64,000 bases of DNA from Rouxiella chamberiensis (GTDB lineage Bacteria; Pseudomonadota; Gammaproteobacteria; Enterobacterales; Enterobacteriaceae), in the NCBI RefSeq assembly GCF_026967475.1, contig NZ_CP114058.1, positions 992,001 to 1,056,000 of the forward strand. The letters run 5' to 3'. The notes below the pieces were generated by a model. It was not told the DNA's origin, did not search any database, and worked only from the letters and a program-made list of their open reading frames with translations. A program made the translations under genes and the position numbers. Below, piece after piece: positions 9,965-17,366 of the stretch. Numbering within the stretch: position 1 is the first letter of the stretch; the number at the start of each line of letters is the position of its first letter.

Positions 9965-10873
9965 ATGGAGTTAAACCAGCTGAGGTGTTTTATCGCAGTG
10001 GCGCAAGAGTTGCACTTTGGTCACGCCGCGCAAAAAATGGAGATGATGCCTGCGTCTTTTGGCCGGTTTATCAGGCTGTTGGAGGAAGAATTCGGCTTGC
10101 GACTGCTGAACCGCTCCACACGCAATGTCTCGCTGACGCAGGAGGGCGTGCTGTTTTTGGAGGACGCCGTCAAAATAGTGGCGCTGGCGGATCAGCTGTC
10201 GAGTAAATTCAAAAAGGTGGGTCAGAAAATAAAACATCCGCTGCGCATTGGTGCAATGGACAGCGCAGCCTCCGGATTATTACCCAAACTTCTTAATATT
10301 TATCGCCAGTCTCATCCCGAGGTGGATATTCATTTACAGGAAGATAAAAGTATTAATCTTATTCCGCGTCTTAAATCGGGTTGGCTGGATGCCATATTTG
10401 TCAGGCCGCCGGAAAAATATGATTCCGCTATCGAGTTTAGTTTGATTACCCATGAAAATTGCGCGCTGGCCGTGCCTTGCCATCATCGTCTCGCCGAAAG
10501 AAATAGCGTCTCTGTACACGATTTTGCCGAAGAAGCGATGATTCTGCCCGAAAGAAGATTACGCCCTCATAGTCATGACCTCACCATGACCCTCTTTAGA
10601 ACAGAAGGGTTACAGCCAAAAATATCGCAATATGCAGATGAAAAGCACACGATTGTCAATCTGGTTTCGGCGGGGCTGGGGTTGGCGATTGTTCCCGCCT
10701 ATCTAAAGGGGCAAAGCTTTCCGGGCGTGAAATATATCGCGCTTCAGGTGCCGGAAAACGTCGCCGGGCTTCCGCTTAGCGTGGCCTGGATGAAAGGCAA
10801 TACCGATGCCAATCTTCTCGATTTACTGCAACTGCTCAAGGACAATCATCTCGCGCTTGTCAAAGGGCTATGA
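9965..10873 (+). CDS. LysR-type regulator, probable tartrate activator (TtuA-like)
   Basis: This 302-residue LysR protein has an N-terminal winged helix-turn-helix (MELNQLRCFIAVAQELHFGHA) followed by a periplasmic-binding-like co-inducer domain with the usual LVSAGLGLAIVPAYL segment near residue 240. It is divergent from ttuBCD, the normal place for the operon's own activator, and Agrobacterium ttu operons are controlled by the LysR protein TtuA. The ligand (tartrate or a relative) is inferred from position only. Confidence 0.8.
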   Translation: MELNQLRCFIAVAQELHFGHAAQKMEMMPASFGRFIRLLEEEFGLRLLNRSTRNVSLTQEGVLFLEDAVKIVALADQLSSKFKKVGQKIKHPLRIGAMDSAASGLLPKLLNIYRQSHPEVDIHLQEDKSINLIPRLKSGWLDAIFVRPPEKYDSAIEFSLITHENCALAVPCHHRLAERNSVSVHDFAEEAMILPERRLRPHSHDLTMTLFRTEGLQPKISQYADEKHTIVNLVSAGLGLAIVPAYLKGQSFPGVKYIALQVPENVAGLPLSVAWMKGNTDANLLDLLQLLKDNHLALVKGL

Positions 10874-10928
10874 AAAGCGAGCACATCCGTACTGCCCCCT
10901 TGAAGGGCCGATTATCGATGCATCACGC

Positions 10929-12368
10929 CTAAATGGCGGGATGACGTCCGCGCCGACGGGCAGGGGATGCAAGAGAAACCGTGTGCAAGCCTGTATTCCA
11001 GGCTGCCGCAATCCGCATGACGGCCTGCTCCAGTTCTGCCACCGGCCGAGTCCAGGGGAGACGCACATAGGTATCCAGTCCGCCACTCGGAGAAAACACG
11101 GGGCCGGGGGAGATAATCACATGACTCTCCTCCAGTGTGGCGGCGAGCGCGGTGGCACCGCGATGAGGCAGTTGGCACCAGAGTGCCAATCCACCGGTCG
11201 GGCGGATGAACTGCCAATCCGGTAGATGAGTCGTCACCAGGGCTATCAGCGCATCGCGTTGCACGCGCAGACGTTCGATATGGCTGGCGGAAACAGGCCC
11301 TTTGTTCAACAGGTAGGTGGCGGCCAGTTGTTCGGCCACCGGCACGCCGAGGTCGAGCGACATTCTGGAATGGGTCAGACGCTCCACCAGCGCATGCGGG
11401 GCGCGGATCCAGCCCACTCGCAATCCTCCCCAAAAGGCCTTGCTCATGCTGCCGAGCGTGATGCAGTCGGGATTCGACGCGGCAAAAGGGTCAGGCATCG
11501 GCTGGCCGTCGAGGGCCAGAGACTGGTGCGTTTCATCCACCACGGTGAGAGTTTTCTGTGAATGCAGAGCACGCCCGAGCTTTTCGCGCTGCGCCGCGCT
11601 CATGACCGCGCCCGTAGGGTTGTGGAAATCCGGAATGAGATACACCAGGTCGGGACGAAGCTGCTTCACGGACTTCATGATGCCCTCGATATCCCAGCCG
11701 TGGCTGTCGACGCCCGCTTCATGCAGTGTTATCCCTGATGCTCTCAGCATCTCGGCGGCATTGGGATAGGTCGGCGACTCAATCAGTGCGGTTCCACGAC
11801 GAGAGAGAAGTGCGCGAACCACGACGCTAAAGGCGGTCAATGCCCCCGGCGTGACGATGATTTGCTGCGGATCGGTAGCAAGTCCGCGAGCCTGATAGGT
11901 TTTTGCAATCGCCTCCTGCAATACAGGGAGGCCGGAAGGGAAATAGCCATGCCCGCCGAGATAGGCCGGCAGGTCGGATAGGGCGGCCGTGTAGGCCATC
12001 ATCACATCCGATGCGGCCGAGTCGGCGGCGCAGTTGAGGTCAATCGAATTCGCTGCGGCACCTTTTGGCATCAGCACGCGGTCACGCACGCGCTCGCGAC
12101 CGCCCGGCAGCGAGGTAAAGGTTCCCGAACCAGTATGGGCATAGGCGTACCCCAGATCTCGCAGTGAAGCATAGGCGCGACTGACCGTCGTTCGCGATAA
12201 ATCAAGCGCCTGCATCAGTTCCCGCTCACTGGGTAAACGGACGCCAACGGGAATTTGTCCATCGCCGATGAGTAGGGTAAGGGCATGGGCAAGGCTGGCG
12301 TAAACGGGTTTTCCTGACAAGGTGCCCACGAGTTCACGCACTCTGCGTGCAGAAATACTGTCGCTCAT
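10929..12368 (-). CDS. MocR/PdxR-family regulator with aminotransferase domain (YczR type)
   Basis: An N-terminal GntR-type winged helix (residues about 10-75, with RLPSERELMQALDLSRTTVSRAY) is fused to a fold-type I aminotransferase domain. The PLP lysine lies in GSMSKAFWGGLRVGW, and PDFHNPTGAVMS matches the cofactor-binding Asn/Pro region. The ATG at 12368 gives 479 residues; the next in-frame ATG upstream (12410) would extend into the divergent promoter. MocR proteins sense PLP or amino-acid adducts. Pairing with a divergent YczE membrane protein gene is the hallmark of the YczR subgroup, whose function is poorly known. Confidence 0.82.
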   Translation of the reverse strand: MSDSISARRVRELVGTLSGKPVYASLAHALTLLIGDGQIPVGVRLPSERELMQALDLSRTTVSRAYASLRDLGYAYAHTGSGTFTSLPGGRERVRDRVLMPKGAAANSIDLNCAADSAASDVMMAYTAALSDLPAYLGGHGYFPSGLPVLQEAIAKTYQARGLATDPQQIIVTPGALTAFSVVVRALLSRRGTALIESPTYPNAAEMLRASGITLHEAGVDSHGWDIEGIMKSVKQLRPDLVYLIPDFHNPTGAVMSAAQREKLGRALHSQKTLTVVDETHQSLALDGQPMPDPFAASNPDCITLGSMSKAFWGGLRVGWIRAPHALVERLTHSRMSLDLGVPVAEQLAATYLLNKGPVSASHIERLRVQRDALIALVTTHLPDWQFIRPTGGLALWCQLPHRGATALAATLEESHVIISPGPVFSPSGGLDTYVRLPWTRPVAELEQAVMRIAAAWNTGLHTVSLASPARRRGRHPAI

Positions 12369-12385
12369 GCAGTCCACTTTTTTGT

Positions 12386-12412
12386 AATTGGCTATTTTTA
12401 GGTAGGCCAATT
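12386..12412. promoter_or_regulatory. Inverted repeat in the yczR-yczE promoter, candidate MocR operator
   Basis: AATTGGC (12386-12392) and GCCAATT (12406-12412) are perfect inverted arms, centred 20 bases apart, in the 61-base gap between the divergent starts. Two-turn spacing suits the domain-swapped MocR dimer. Confidence 0.5.
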
Positions 12413-12429
12413 ATACGTACTATCGTCAC

Positions 12430-13083
12430 ATGAAAACAACGACACAACTTGCCCAGTTAGGGCCGATAGAACAATTGATTGCCGGAAAGCTCCTTAGGCG
12501 GCTGATTCAGCTGATGGCGGGCCTTACCCTGTATGGCATCTCGATGGCGATGATGATCCGGGGTAATCTGGGTCTCGCGCCCTGGGATGCCCTGCACATC
12601 GGATTGACCCGGCATCTGCCGATAAGTTTTGGCTGGGTGGTCGTGGGTCTGTCTTTTATTGTGCTTATTCTGTGGATCCCGTTACGCGAGAAACCCGGTC
12701 TTGGCACGCTTGCCAATGCCTTCATGATTGGCACCGTGGCGGCCATGACCTTGCAACATCTTGATACACCGAACGTTTTCCTCGAACGGTTGGCGTTTAC
12801 CGTCGGAGGCGTCTTTCTCTGCGGGCTAGGTTCTGCTATGTACATCGGCGCGCAACTGGGGCGCGGCCCGCGCGACGGCCTGATGACGGGGCTGATTCGG
12901 GTGACGGGGCTTTCGCTGCGGCTGGTGCGAACCGGGATTGAAGTCACCGTGCTGATGTTGGGCCTGCTGTTGGGCGGTGTAGAAGTTTTCGGCATAGGTA
13001 CCGTGCTGTTCGCCTTCTTTATCGGGCCTTTAACGCAAAGCCTGCTGCCCTGGATGGTGGTCAAGCTTGACGATGACAGCTAG
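12430..13083 (+). CDS. yczE: YczE/YyaS/YitT-family integral membrane protein
   Basis: This 217-residue protein has about five to six hydrophobic segments and the family's glycine-rich motif GNLGLAPWDALHIGL near residues 45-60, with a second similar repeat, GRGPRDGLMTGLIR. The family is thought to be a transporter or channel of unknown substrate and is the usual partner of YczR regulators. It is transcribed divergently from the MocR gene across a shared promoter and closed by a terminator. Confidence 0.8.
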   Translation: MKTTTQLAQLGPIEQLIAGKLLRRLIQLMAGLTLYGISMAMMIRGNLGLAPWDALHIGLTRHLPISFGWVVVGLSFIVLILWIPLREKPGLGTLANAFMIGTVAAMTLQHLDTPNVFLERLAFTVGGVFLCGLGSAMYIGAQLGRGPRDGLMTGLIRVTGLSLRLVRTGIEVTVLMLGLLLGGVEVFGIGTVLFAFFIGPLTQSLLPWMVVKLDDDS

Positions 13084-13108
13084 TTTTCCCTCTGCTTAAG
13101 TGGCACAA

Positions 13109-13141
13109 GGCCCATCCTCATTCACAAAAAGAGGGTGGGCC
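13109..13141 (+). terminator. Terminator after yczE
   Basis: GGCCCATCCTC and GAGGGTGGGCC form an 11-bp stem with one wobble and an 11-base A-rich loop. The following tail is only partly T-rich. The remainder of the 13084-13470 gap holds no supported gene; a short open frame at 13100-13312 has no recognisable protein features. Confidence 0.6.
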
Positions 13142-13412
13142 ATGGCTTTCATCCTTTTGCGATATGAATTACCTATCTCTTGTTTACGCCATTTTCCTCG
13201 ATATTCCCCGCTCCTCTTCTGGCTTACCGCCGCCATCAGGTTGCTGATTTTTTCCTCAACGCGCCGTACCTACGGGCTTGTTCAGCAAAGCTTCGTTAAA
13301 ACCGCGTGTTGATATAATCCCCCTTCGCAATAAGATTTTCTTATTTCATTCTTCATCGCGACGTGATTGCAGACGTTCGCAGCAGATTGACCGTAAATTT
13401 AAAATAGACAAG

Positions 13413-13434
13413 TGGTATACAAATAGAATACAAA
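13413..13434. promoter_or_regulatory. Candidate GntR operator upstream of the 13471 regulator
   Basis: TGGTATACA followed by a second ATACAAA (direct repeat at 13417 and 13428) lies 37-58 bases before the GntR start. The same nonamer TGGTATACA occurs before the GntR gene at the right end of the window. Confidence 0.35.
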
Positions 13435-13470
13435 ATGATCGCCGAGTAAAAAATAAGCAAGGTGGCGAAA

Positions 13471-14136
13471 ATGAAAGCAACGGAAATGACGCTGGCTGAC
13501 GGACCTTCGTCGACAAAAAATGCCTACGAGGCCGTGCTGCATATGATTCAGTCCGGTGCGCTCGCCAATGGCGAAGTGGTTAGCGAACGCCGGTTGGCGG
13601 AACAGCTCGGGTTGTCGCGCACGCCGATTCGCGAAGCGCTTGGACGACTGGAGGGCAGTCACTACCTGCGACGCTCGGGGCGTACGTTGCTGGTCAATGG
13701 CGTGGAGCTTGAAGAAATTCTGGAAATCATGTCGGTGCGCATCTTGCTGGAAGCCGATGCGGCCCGTCTGGCGGCCGGAAGAATGTCGGCGACAAAACTG
13801 GCCGATATTCGTCAACAACTGGAGAAAATGAGCAGCCCGGAGCAGACCACGCCAAGCCACCACTGGGAAGTTGACGATTTTCTGCATTTCAGCATCGCCG
13901 AAACCAGTGGCAACAAATTGCTGCTGCGCCTTTTAGGTGAGTTACGCACCCGCACCCGCATGTTTGGTAAAGAAACCGTGCCCTCGCGCTTTGAACCCGG
14001 ACGCATTGAGCACCTTACGATTATCGATGCCATTGAGGCGGGCGACGGTGACAGGGCGGCAAAAGCGATGGCGCAGCACATTGAAAATGCCCGCAATGCC
14101 ATTTTTCAATCGGTGACGGGTCGCGACTTACGATAA
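13471..14136 (+). CDS. GntR-family (FCD domain) regulator
   Basis: This 221-residue protein has an N-terminal GntR winged helix (VVSERRLAEQLGLSRTPIRE at about residues 36-55) and an all-helical FCD ligand domain with conserved Asp and His residues (DDFLHFSIAETSGN, then MAQHIENAR). The ATG at 13471 is used because AAGGTGG lies just before it. It heads the cluster running to 21050 and probably controls it. FCD regulators usually bind small carboxylates or amino acids. Confidence 0.8.
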   Translation: MKATEMTLADGPSSTKNAYEAVLHMIQSGALANGEVVSERRLAEQLGLSRTPIREALGRLEGSHYLRRSGRTLLVNGVELEEILEIMSVRILLEADAARLAAGRMSATKLADIRQQLEKMSSPEQTTPSHHWEVDDFLHFSIAETSGNKLLLRLLGELRTRTRMFGKETVPSRFEPGRIEHLTIIDAIEAGDGDRAAKAMAQHIENARNAIFQSVTGRDLR

Positions 14137-14142
14137 ATTCTG

Positions 14143-14155
14143 CCGCCAATGGCGG
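14143..14155 (+). other. Small hairpin between gntR and the amidotransferase gene
   Basis: CCGCC-AAT-GGCGG forms a compact stem directly after the GntR stop, followed by TTCCTTAA. It could be a weak terminator or attenuator limiting read-through into the cluster. Confidence 0.3.
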
Positions 14156-14181
14156 TTCCTTAACGCGTGTCAGGAGGTGAA

Positions 14182-14883
14182 ATGGGTCGCAAGCGACTGC
14201 TTTATCTACACAATGGCCGATCGCAGCAGACAATTGCGCGATTGGACGAGCGTTTTGAATCTTGGGGTCTGGACGTGGCGCATTTCTGGGCCTATCAGAA
14301 CGAATTTCCCGCCGACTTAAAGGGTTATGACGGAATCTTTCTTTCCGGCAGCCCACACGGCGCATACGAAGACATTCCGTTTATCGAACGGGAACATCGC
14401 CTTATCGTCGACGCCGCCGCGCAGGGGATTCCGATGCTCGGCGTCTGTTTTGGCAGTCAGATACTGGCTTCCGCCCTCTGCGGTCGAGATCAGGTCTTTC
14501 GCCGCGCGTCATGCGAGATTGGCAACAAATGGCTGCAGGCCACGCCCGCCGCGGCCAACGATCCTATCGCTTCCGGCATCGCGCCGCAGGTGTATATGTT
14601 TGTCTGGCACAACGACGAGGTGCGGGCGAGCCATCCCGACATGACTATTCTGGCCTCAAGCGATCTATGCCCCAACCAGATCTGGCGTTACAAGGATCGA
14701 CCCATCTGGGGTATTCAGGGCCATCCGGAAATTACCCTTGAACAGGCCCCGCACTGGTTCGAGCAAAATCGGGCCACTATGGAGCAAGACGGCGGCGATA
14801 TTGCCGAGCTTATTGCCACTGCCGACGAAGCCGCGGCGGCCAAGACCCTGCTGACCCGCTTTGCGCGGCTGGTTTCGGGTTGA
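14182..14883 (+). CDS. Class I glutamine amidotransferase-like protein
   Basis: This 233-residue stand-alone GATase class I domain starts at the ATG behind AGGAGGTG. It has the nucleophile elbow GVCFGSQ (Cys89) and a C-terminal GIQGHPE supplying His181 and Glu183, so the triad is complete. Such free-standing proteins hydrolyse glutamine or gamma-glutamyl amides; no synthetase partner is encoded nearby. In this cluster it may remove an amide or gamma-glutamyl group from the imported compound. That role is inferred from context. Confidence 0.78.
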   Translation: MGRKRLLYLHNGRSQQTIARLDERFESWGLDVAHFWAYQNEFPADLKGYDGIFLSGSPHGAYEDIPFIEREHRLIVDAAAQGIPMLGVCFGSQILASALCGRDQVFRRASCEIGNKWLQATPAAANDPIASGIAPQVYMFVWHNDEVRASHPDMTILASSDLCPNQIWRYKDRPIWGIQGHPEITLEQAPHWFEQNRATMEQDGGDIAELIATADEAAAAKTLLTRFARLVSG

Positions 14884-15076
14884 TGACCTTTTCCGAATCA
14901 CTGCATTTTTGAATAAACGACATTCCTGATACCCGCATCTCGACACGGCTACTCAACATCCCGGTGTTTTGGGGAGGCGGCCTGTCGAGTGCGCATAAGT
15001 CCAGCTAACGGCTTATCGTCCTGCGCAAAGGCCTTTTGCGCGGCAAACGATTTTTATCCATTTAACCAGGGAAAAA

Positions 15077-16138
15077 ATGATGACCAGATTGCCTGTAAAA
15101 CTGTTCGGCCTGCTTGCCGGTGCAGCGGTGCTTGTCTCGGCGGCGTTGCCGCTTGGCGCGGCCGCTGCGGATGAAATGACGTTTGCCAGCTGGGGAGGCG
15201 CCTATCAGGACGGGATCCGCGAAGCCTGGATGAAACCTTTCACCCAGGAAACCGGCATCAAGATTATCGAAGATACCAATCCGGTTATCGCCCGCATCAA
15301 GGCGATGGTTGATACCAAAAGTGTCGAGTGGGACGTGGTGACCGCCGGTGGCGCGAGTCTGATGCAGGGGGCGAAAAGCGGTCTGTTCGAAAAAATCACG
15401 CCACAGATGGTCGATGAAAGCAATGTGTTACCCGAAGCGCGCAACGACTATGGCGTGCCGTCAGAAATCTTCTCGACCGTGATTGGCTATTCCACCAAGG
15501 CATTCCCCAACGGCGGCCCGAAAACCTTTGCCGATTTCTGGGACGTGAAGAAATTCCCCGGCAAGCGCACGCTGCCAAACAAGCCGGATACCGTGCTGGA
15601 AGCCGCTTTGATGGCCGATGGCGTCGCCGCTGCGGATGTCTACAAAACCCTGAATACCCCGGCGGGCATGGAACGCGCCTTGAATAAAATCCGCCGGATC
15701 AAGCCTTATGTCGCCATGTGGTGGTCGGCCGGCGCGCAACCGGTTCAGGCGCTGGGCAGCGGGGAAGTCGTGATGGCGCTGGGCTGGAATGGGCGCTTTC
15801 AGGCCGGTATCGACGGCGGTCTGCCGATTGCCATGTCCTGGGATCAGTCCGTGGCGCAGGTCGGGTATTTCATGATAGTGAAAGACGCGCCGCATAAGGC
15901 GCAGGCAGTGAAATTCCTCAACTATATCGTTCGTCCCGAAGTGCAGGCCCGCTTTAGTCAATATGTTGCCTACGGCCCGGTGACGCCGAAATCCATTCCG
16001 CTTATCGACAAATCGTTGCAGAACAGGCTGCCTTCGACGCCGGAGCGCCTCTCCAATGCCCTGTTCATGAATATCGACTGGTGGGCGGCGCACTCCCTTT
16101 CGGCGGGCGAAGCCTACAACACTGCCATGCAGCAATAA
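15077..16138 (+). CDS. ABC transporter substrate-binding protein (PotD/spermidine-putrescine-like)
   Basis: This 353-residue periplasmic protein has an N-terminal signal peptide of about 31 residues (basic start, Leu/Ala core, cleavage near AAAA-D). The mature part begins MTFASWGGAYQDGIREAWM, typical of the PotD-like extracellular binding family (SBP_bac_8/ABC type 2). It has the aromatic-rich pocket segments expected for cationic or zwitterionic ligands (VAMWWSAGAQP, NIDWWAAH). It supplies the importer encoded two genes downstream. The ligand is unknown. Confidence 0.85.
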   Translation: MMTRLPVKLFGLLAGAAVLVSAALPLGAAAADEMTFASWGGAYQDGIREAWMKPFTQETGIKIIEDTNPVIARIKAMVDTKSVEWDVVTAGGASLMQGAKSGLFEKITPQMVDESNVLPEARNDYGVPSEIFSTVIGYSTKAFPNGGPKTFADFWDVKKFPGKRTLPNKPDTVLEAALMADGVAAADVYKTLNTPAGMERALNKIRRIKPYVAMWWSAGAQPVQALGSGEVVMALGWNGRFQAGIDGGLPIAMSWDQSVAQVGYFMIVKDAPHKAQAVKFLNYIVRPEVQARFSQYVAYGPVTPKSIPLIDKSLQNRLPSTPERLSNALFMNIDWWAAHSLSAGEAYNTAMQQ

Positions 16139-16159
16139 CACCGAACGAGGAGATGACAC

Positions 16160-17290
16160 ATGGTGGAAACTCAATACTGGTTTGAAAAAGCCGAATATGA
16201 CCAGCGTCTGGCTCGGGTTCAACAACAGCTGGTGGAGAAGGGCTATGACGCGATGCTGGCGTTTATGCCGGAAAGCGTGACCTGGATTACCGGATTCTTC
16301 ACCCGCGCCTACTCGTCGTTTCAATTTGCCCTTATTCCGGCGAGCGGCGAGCCTACGGTAATTTGCCGCGACGTCGAGGCTTATTATCTCGACAGTACCT
16401 GTCTCTATGCCGATCGAGTGCTGTGGAGCGACAGTGACGATAAAACCGCCGTTGCCGTACAGGCGATTCGTTCACGGCTTGGCGCGTCGCCGCGACTGGC
16501 GATTGAAATGGCGGCCTGGCCGCTGTCGGTGGCGCGCTTTAACGGCATCAAGGCGGGCTTGCCCGATGCCCTGATGCTCGATGAAAGCCAGATGCTGACC
16601 CAAATGCGTTTTATTAAATCCGCGGCGGAGATAGCGTATCAGCGCCGTGCGGGCAAGGCGGCAGAGGCCGGGATGACGGCGGCCATCGCCTCGGCCAAGG
16701 TCGGGGTGAGCGAGCGCGAAATGGCGGCGGAAATCTGTAGCGCGATGATCCGTGCCGGCAGTGATTTACCGGGGCCGGGCGTGATGTCATCGGGCGAGCG
16801 TGCCTACCATCTGCATGGCGGATACAGTGACCGGGTGCTCGCGCATGGCGATATTGTGCAGATTGAAACCACGCCCAACGTTCGCCATTATCACGCCCGT
16901 TTTATGCGCCCGATTCGGGTGGGACAGGCCAGCGATGAGGACTACCGCATCGTTGAGCGCCTGATTGCCATTCAGGATGCCGCAATGGCAGAAGTTCGGC
17001 CGGGCGTGGCGGCAAGCTTGCCGGATGCGCTCTATCGGGACGGGGTGATGACGGCAGGTTTGCGCGACACCTATACCAACAAAACCTTTTATTCGGTCGG
17101 CCTGCTGCTGGCCCCCAGCGGCGGCGAACCGCTGGAAGCGGCACCGGGGTGTGACTGGCACTTTGCACCGGGTATGACGTTCCATACCTATGTGCTGGCG
17201 CGCGGTTTTGGTATGTCGGAAACCATCGCGATTACCGAAGACGGTTATGAGCGGCTCACCCAGTATCCACGTCAGCTGTTTATCAGTTAG
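16160..17290 (+). CDS. M24-family (pita-bread fold) hydrolase with degenerate metal site
   Basis: This 376-residue protein has a creatinase/prolidase N-terminal domain followed by an M24 catalytic domain. Classical M24 peptidases have two Asp metal ligands in the segment after LxxGD. Here the segment reads LAHGDIVQIETTPNVRHYHARFM, with Glu and His where the Asp ligands are expected. The late Glu (SETIAITEDG) is present. This resembles non-peptidase members such as creatinase, which cleave C-N bonds without the usual metals. It sits between the binding-protein and permease genes, so it likely hydrolyses the imported compound. Confidence 0.72.
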   Translation: MVETQYWFEKAEYDQRLARVQQQLVEKGYDAMLAFMPESVTWITGFFTRAYSSFQFALIPASGEPTVICRDVEAYYLDSTCLYADRVLWSDSDDKTAVAVQAIRSRLGASPRLAIEMAAWPLSVARFNGIKAGLPDALMLDESQMLTQMRFIKSAAEIAYQRRAGKAAEAGMTAAIASAKVGVSEREMAAEICSAMIRAGSDLPGPGVMSSGERAYHLHGGYSDRVLAHGDIVQIETTPNVRHYHARFMRPIRVGQASDEDYRIVERLIAIQDAAMAEVRPGVAASLPDALYRDGVMTAGLRDTYTNKTFYSVGLLLAPSGGEPLEAAPGCDWHFAPGMTFHTYVLARGFGMSETIAITEDGYERLTQYPRQLFIS

Positions 17291-17296
17291 TGCATG

Positions 17297-17328
17297 AGGC
17301 GGTGCGACAGAAAGTTTGCGCACCGCCT
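17297..17328 (+). other. Intercistronic stem-loop before the ABC permease gene
   Basis: AGGCGGTGCG and CGCACCGCCT form a perfect 10-bp stem with a 12-base loop six bases after the M24 stop. No T-run follows, so it more likely shapes mRNA processing or stability than terminates. Confidence 0.45.
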
Positions 17329-17366
17329 GCCTGAACATCCTGTGATGTCAAAACCGGAGAGACAAC

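Noticed and set aside
15461-16324. 287-codon open frame opposite the binding protein gene
   Set aside because: Shadow of a clear coding gene on the plus strand; composition rich in His/Arg typical of antisense frames.
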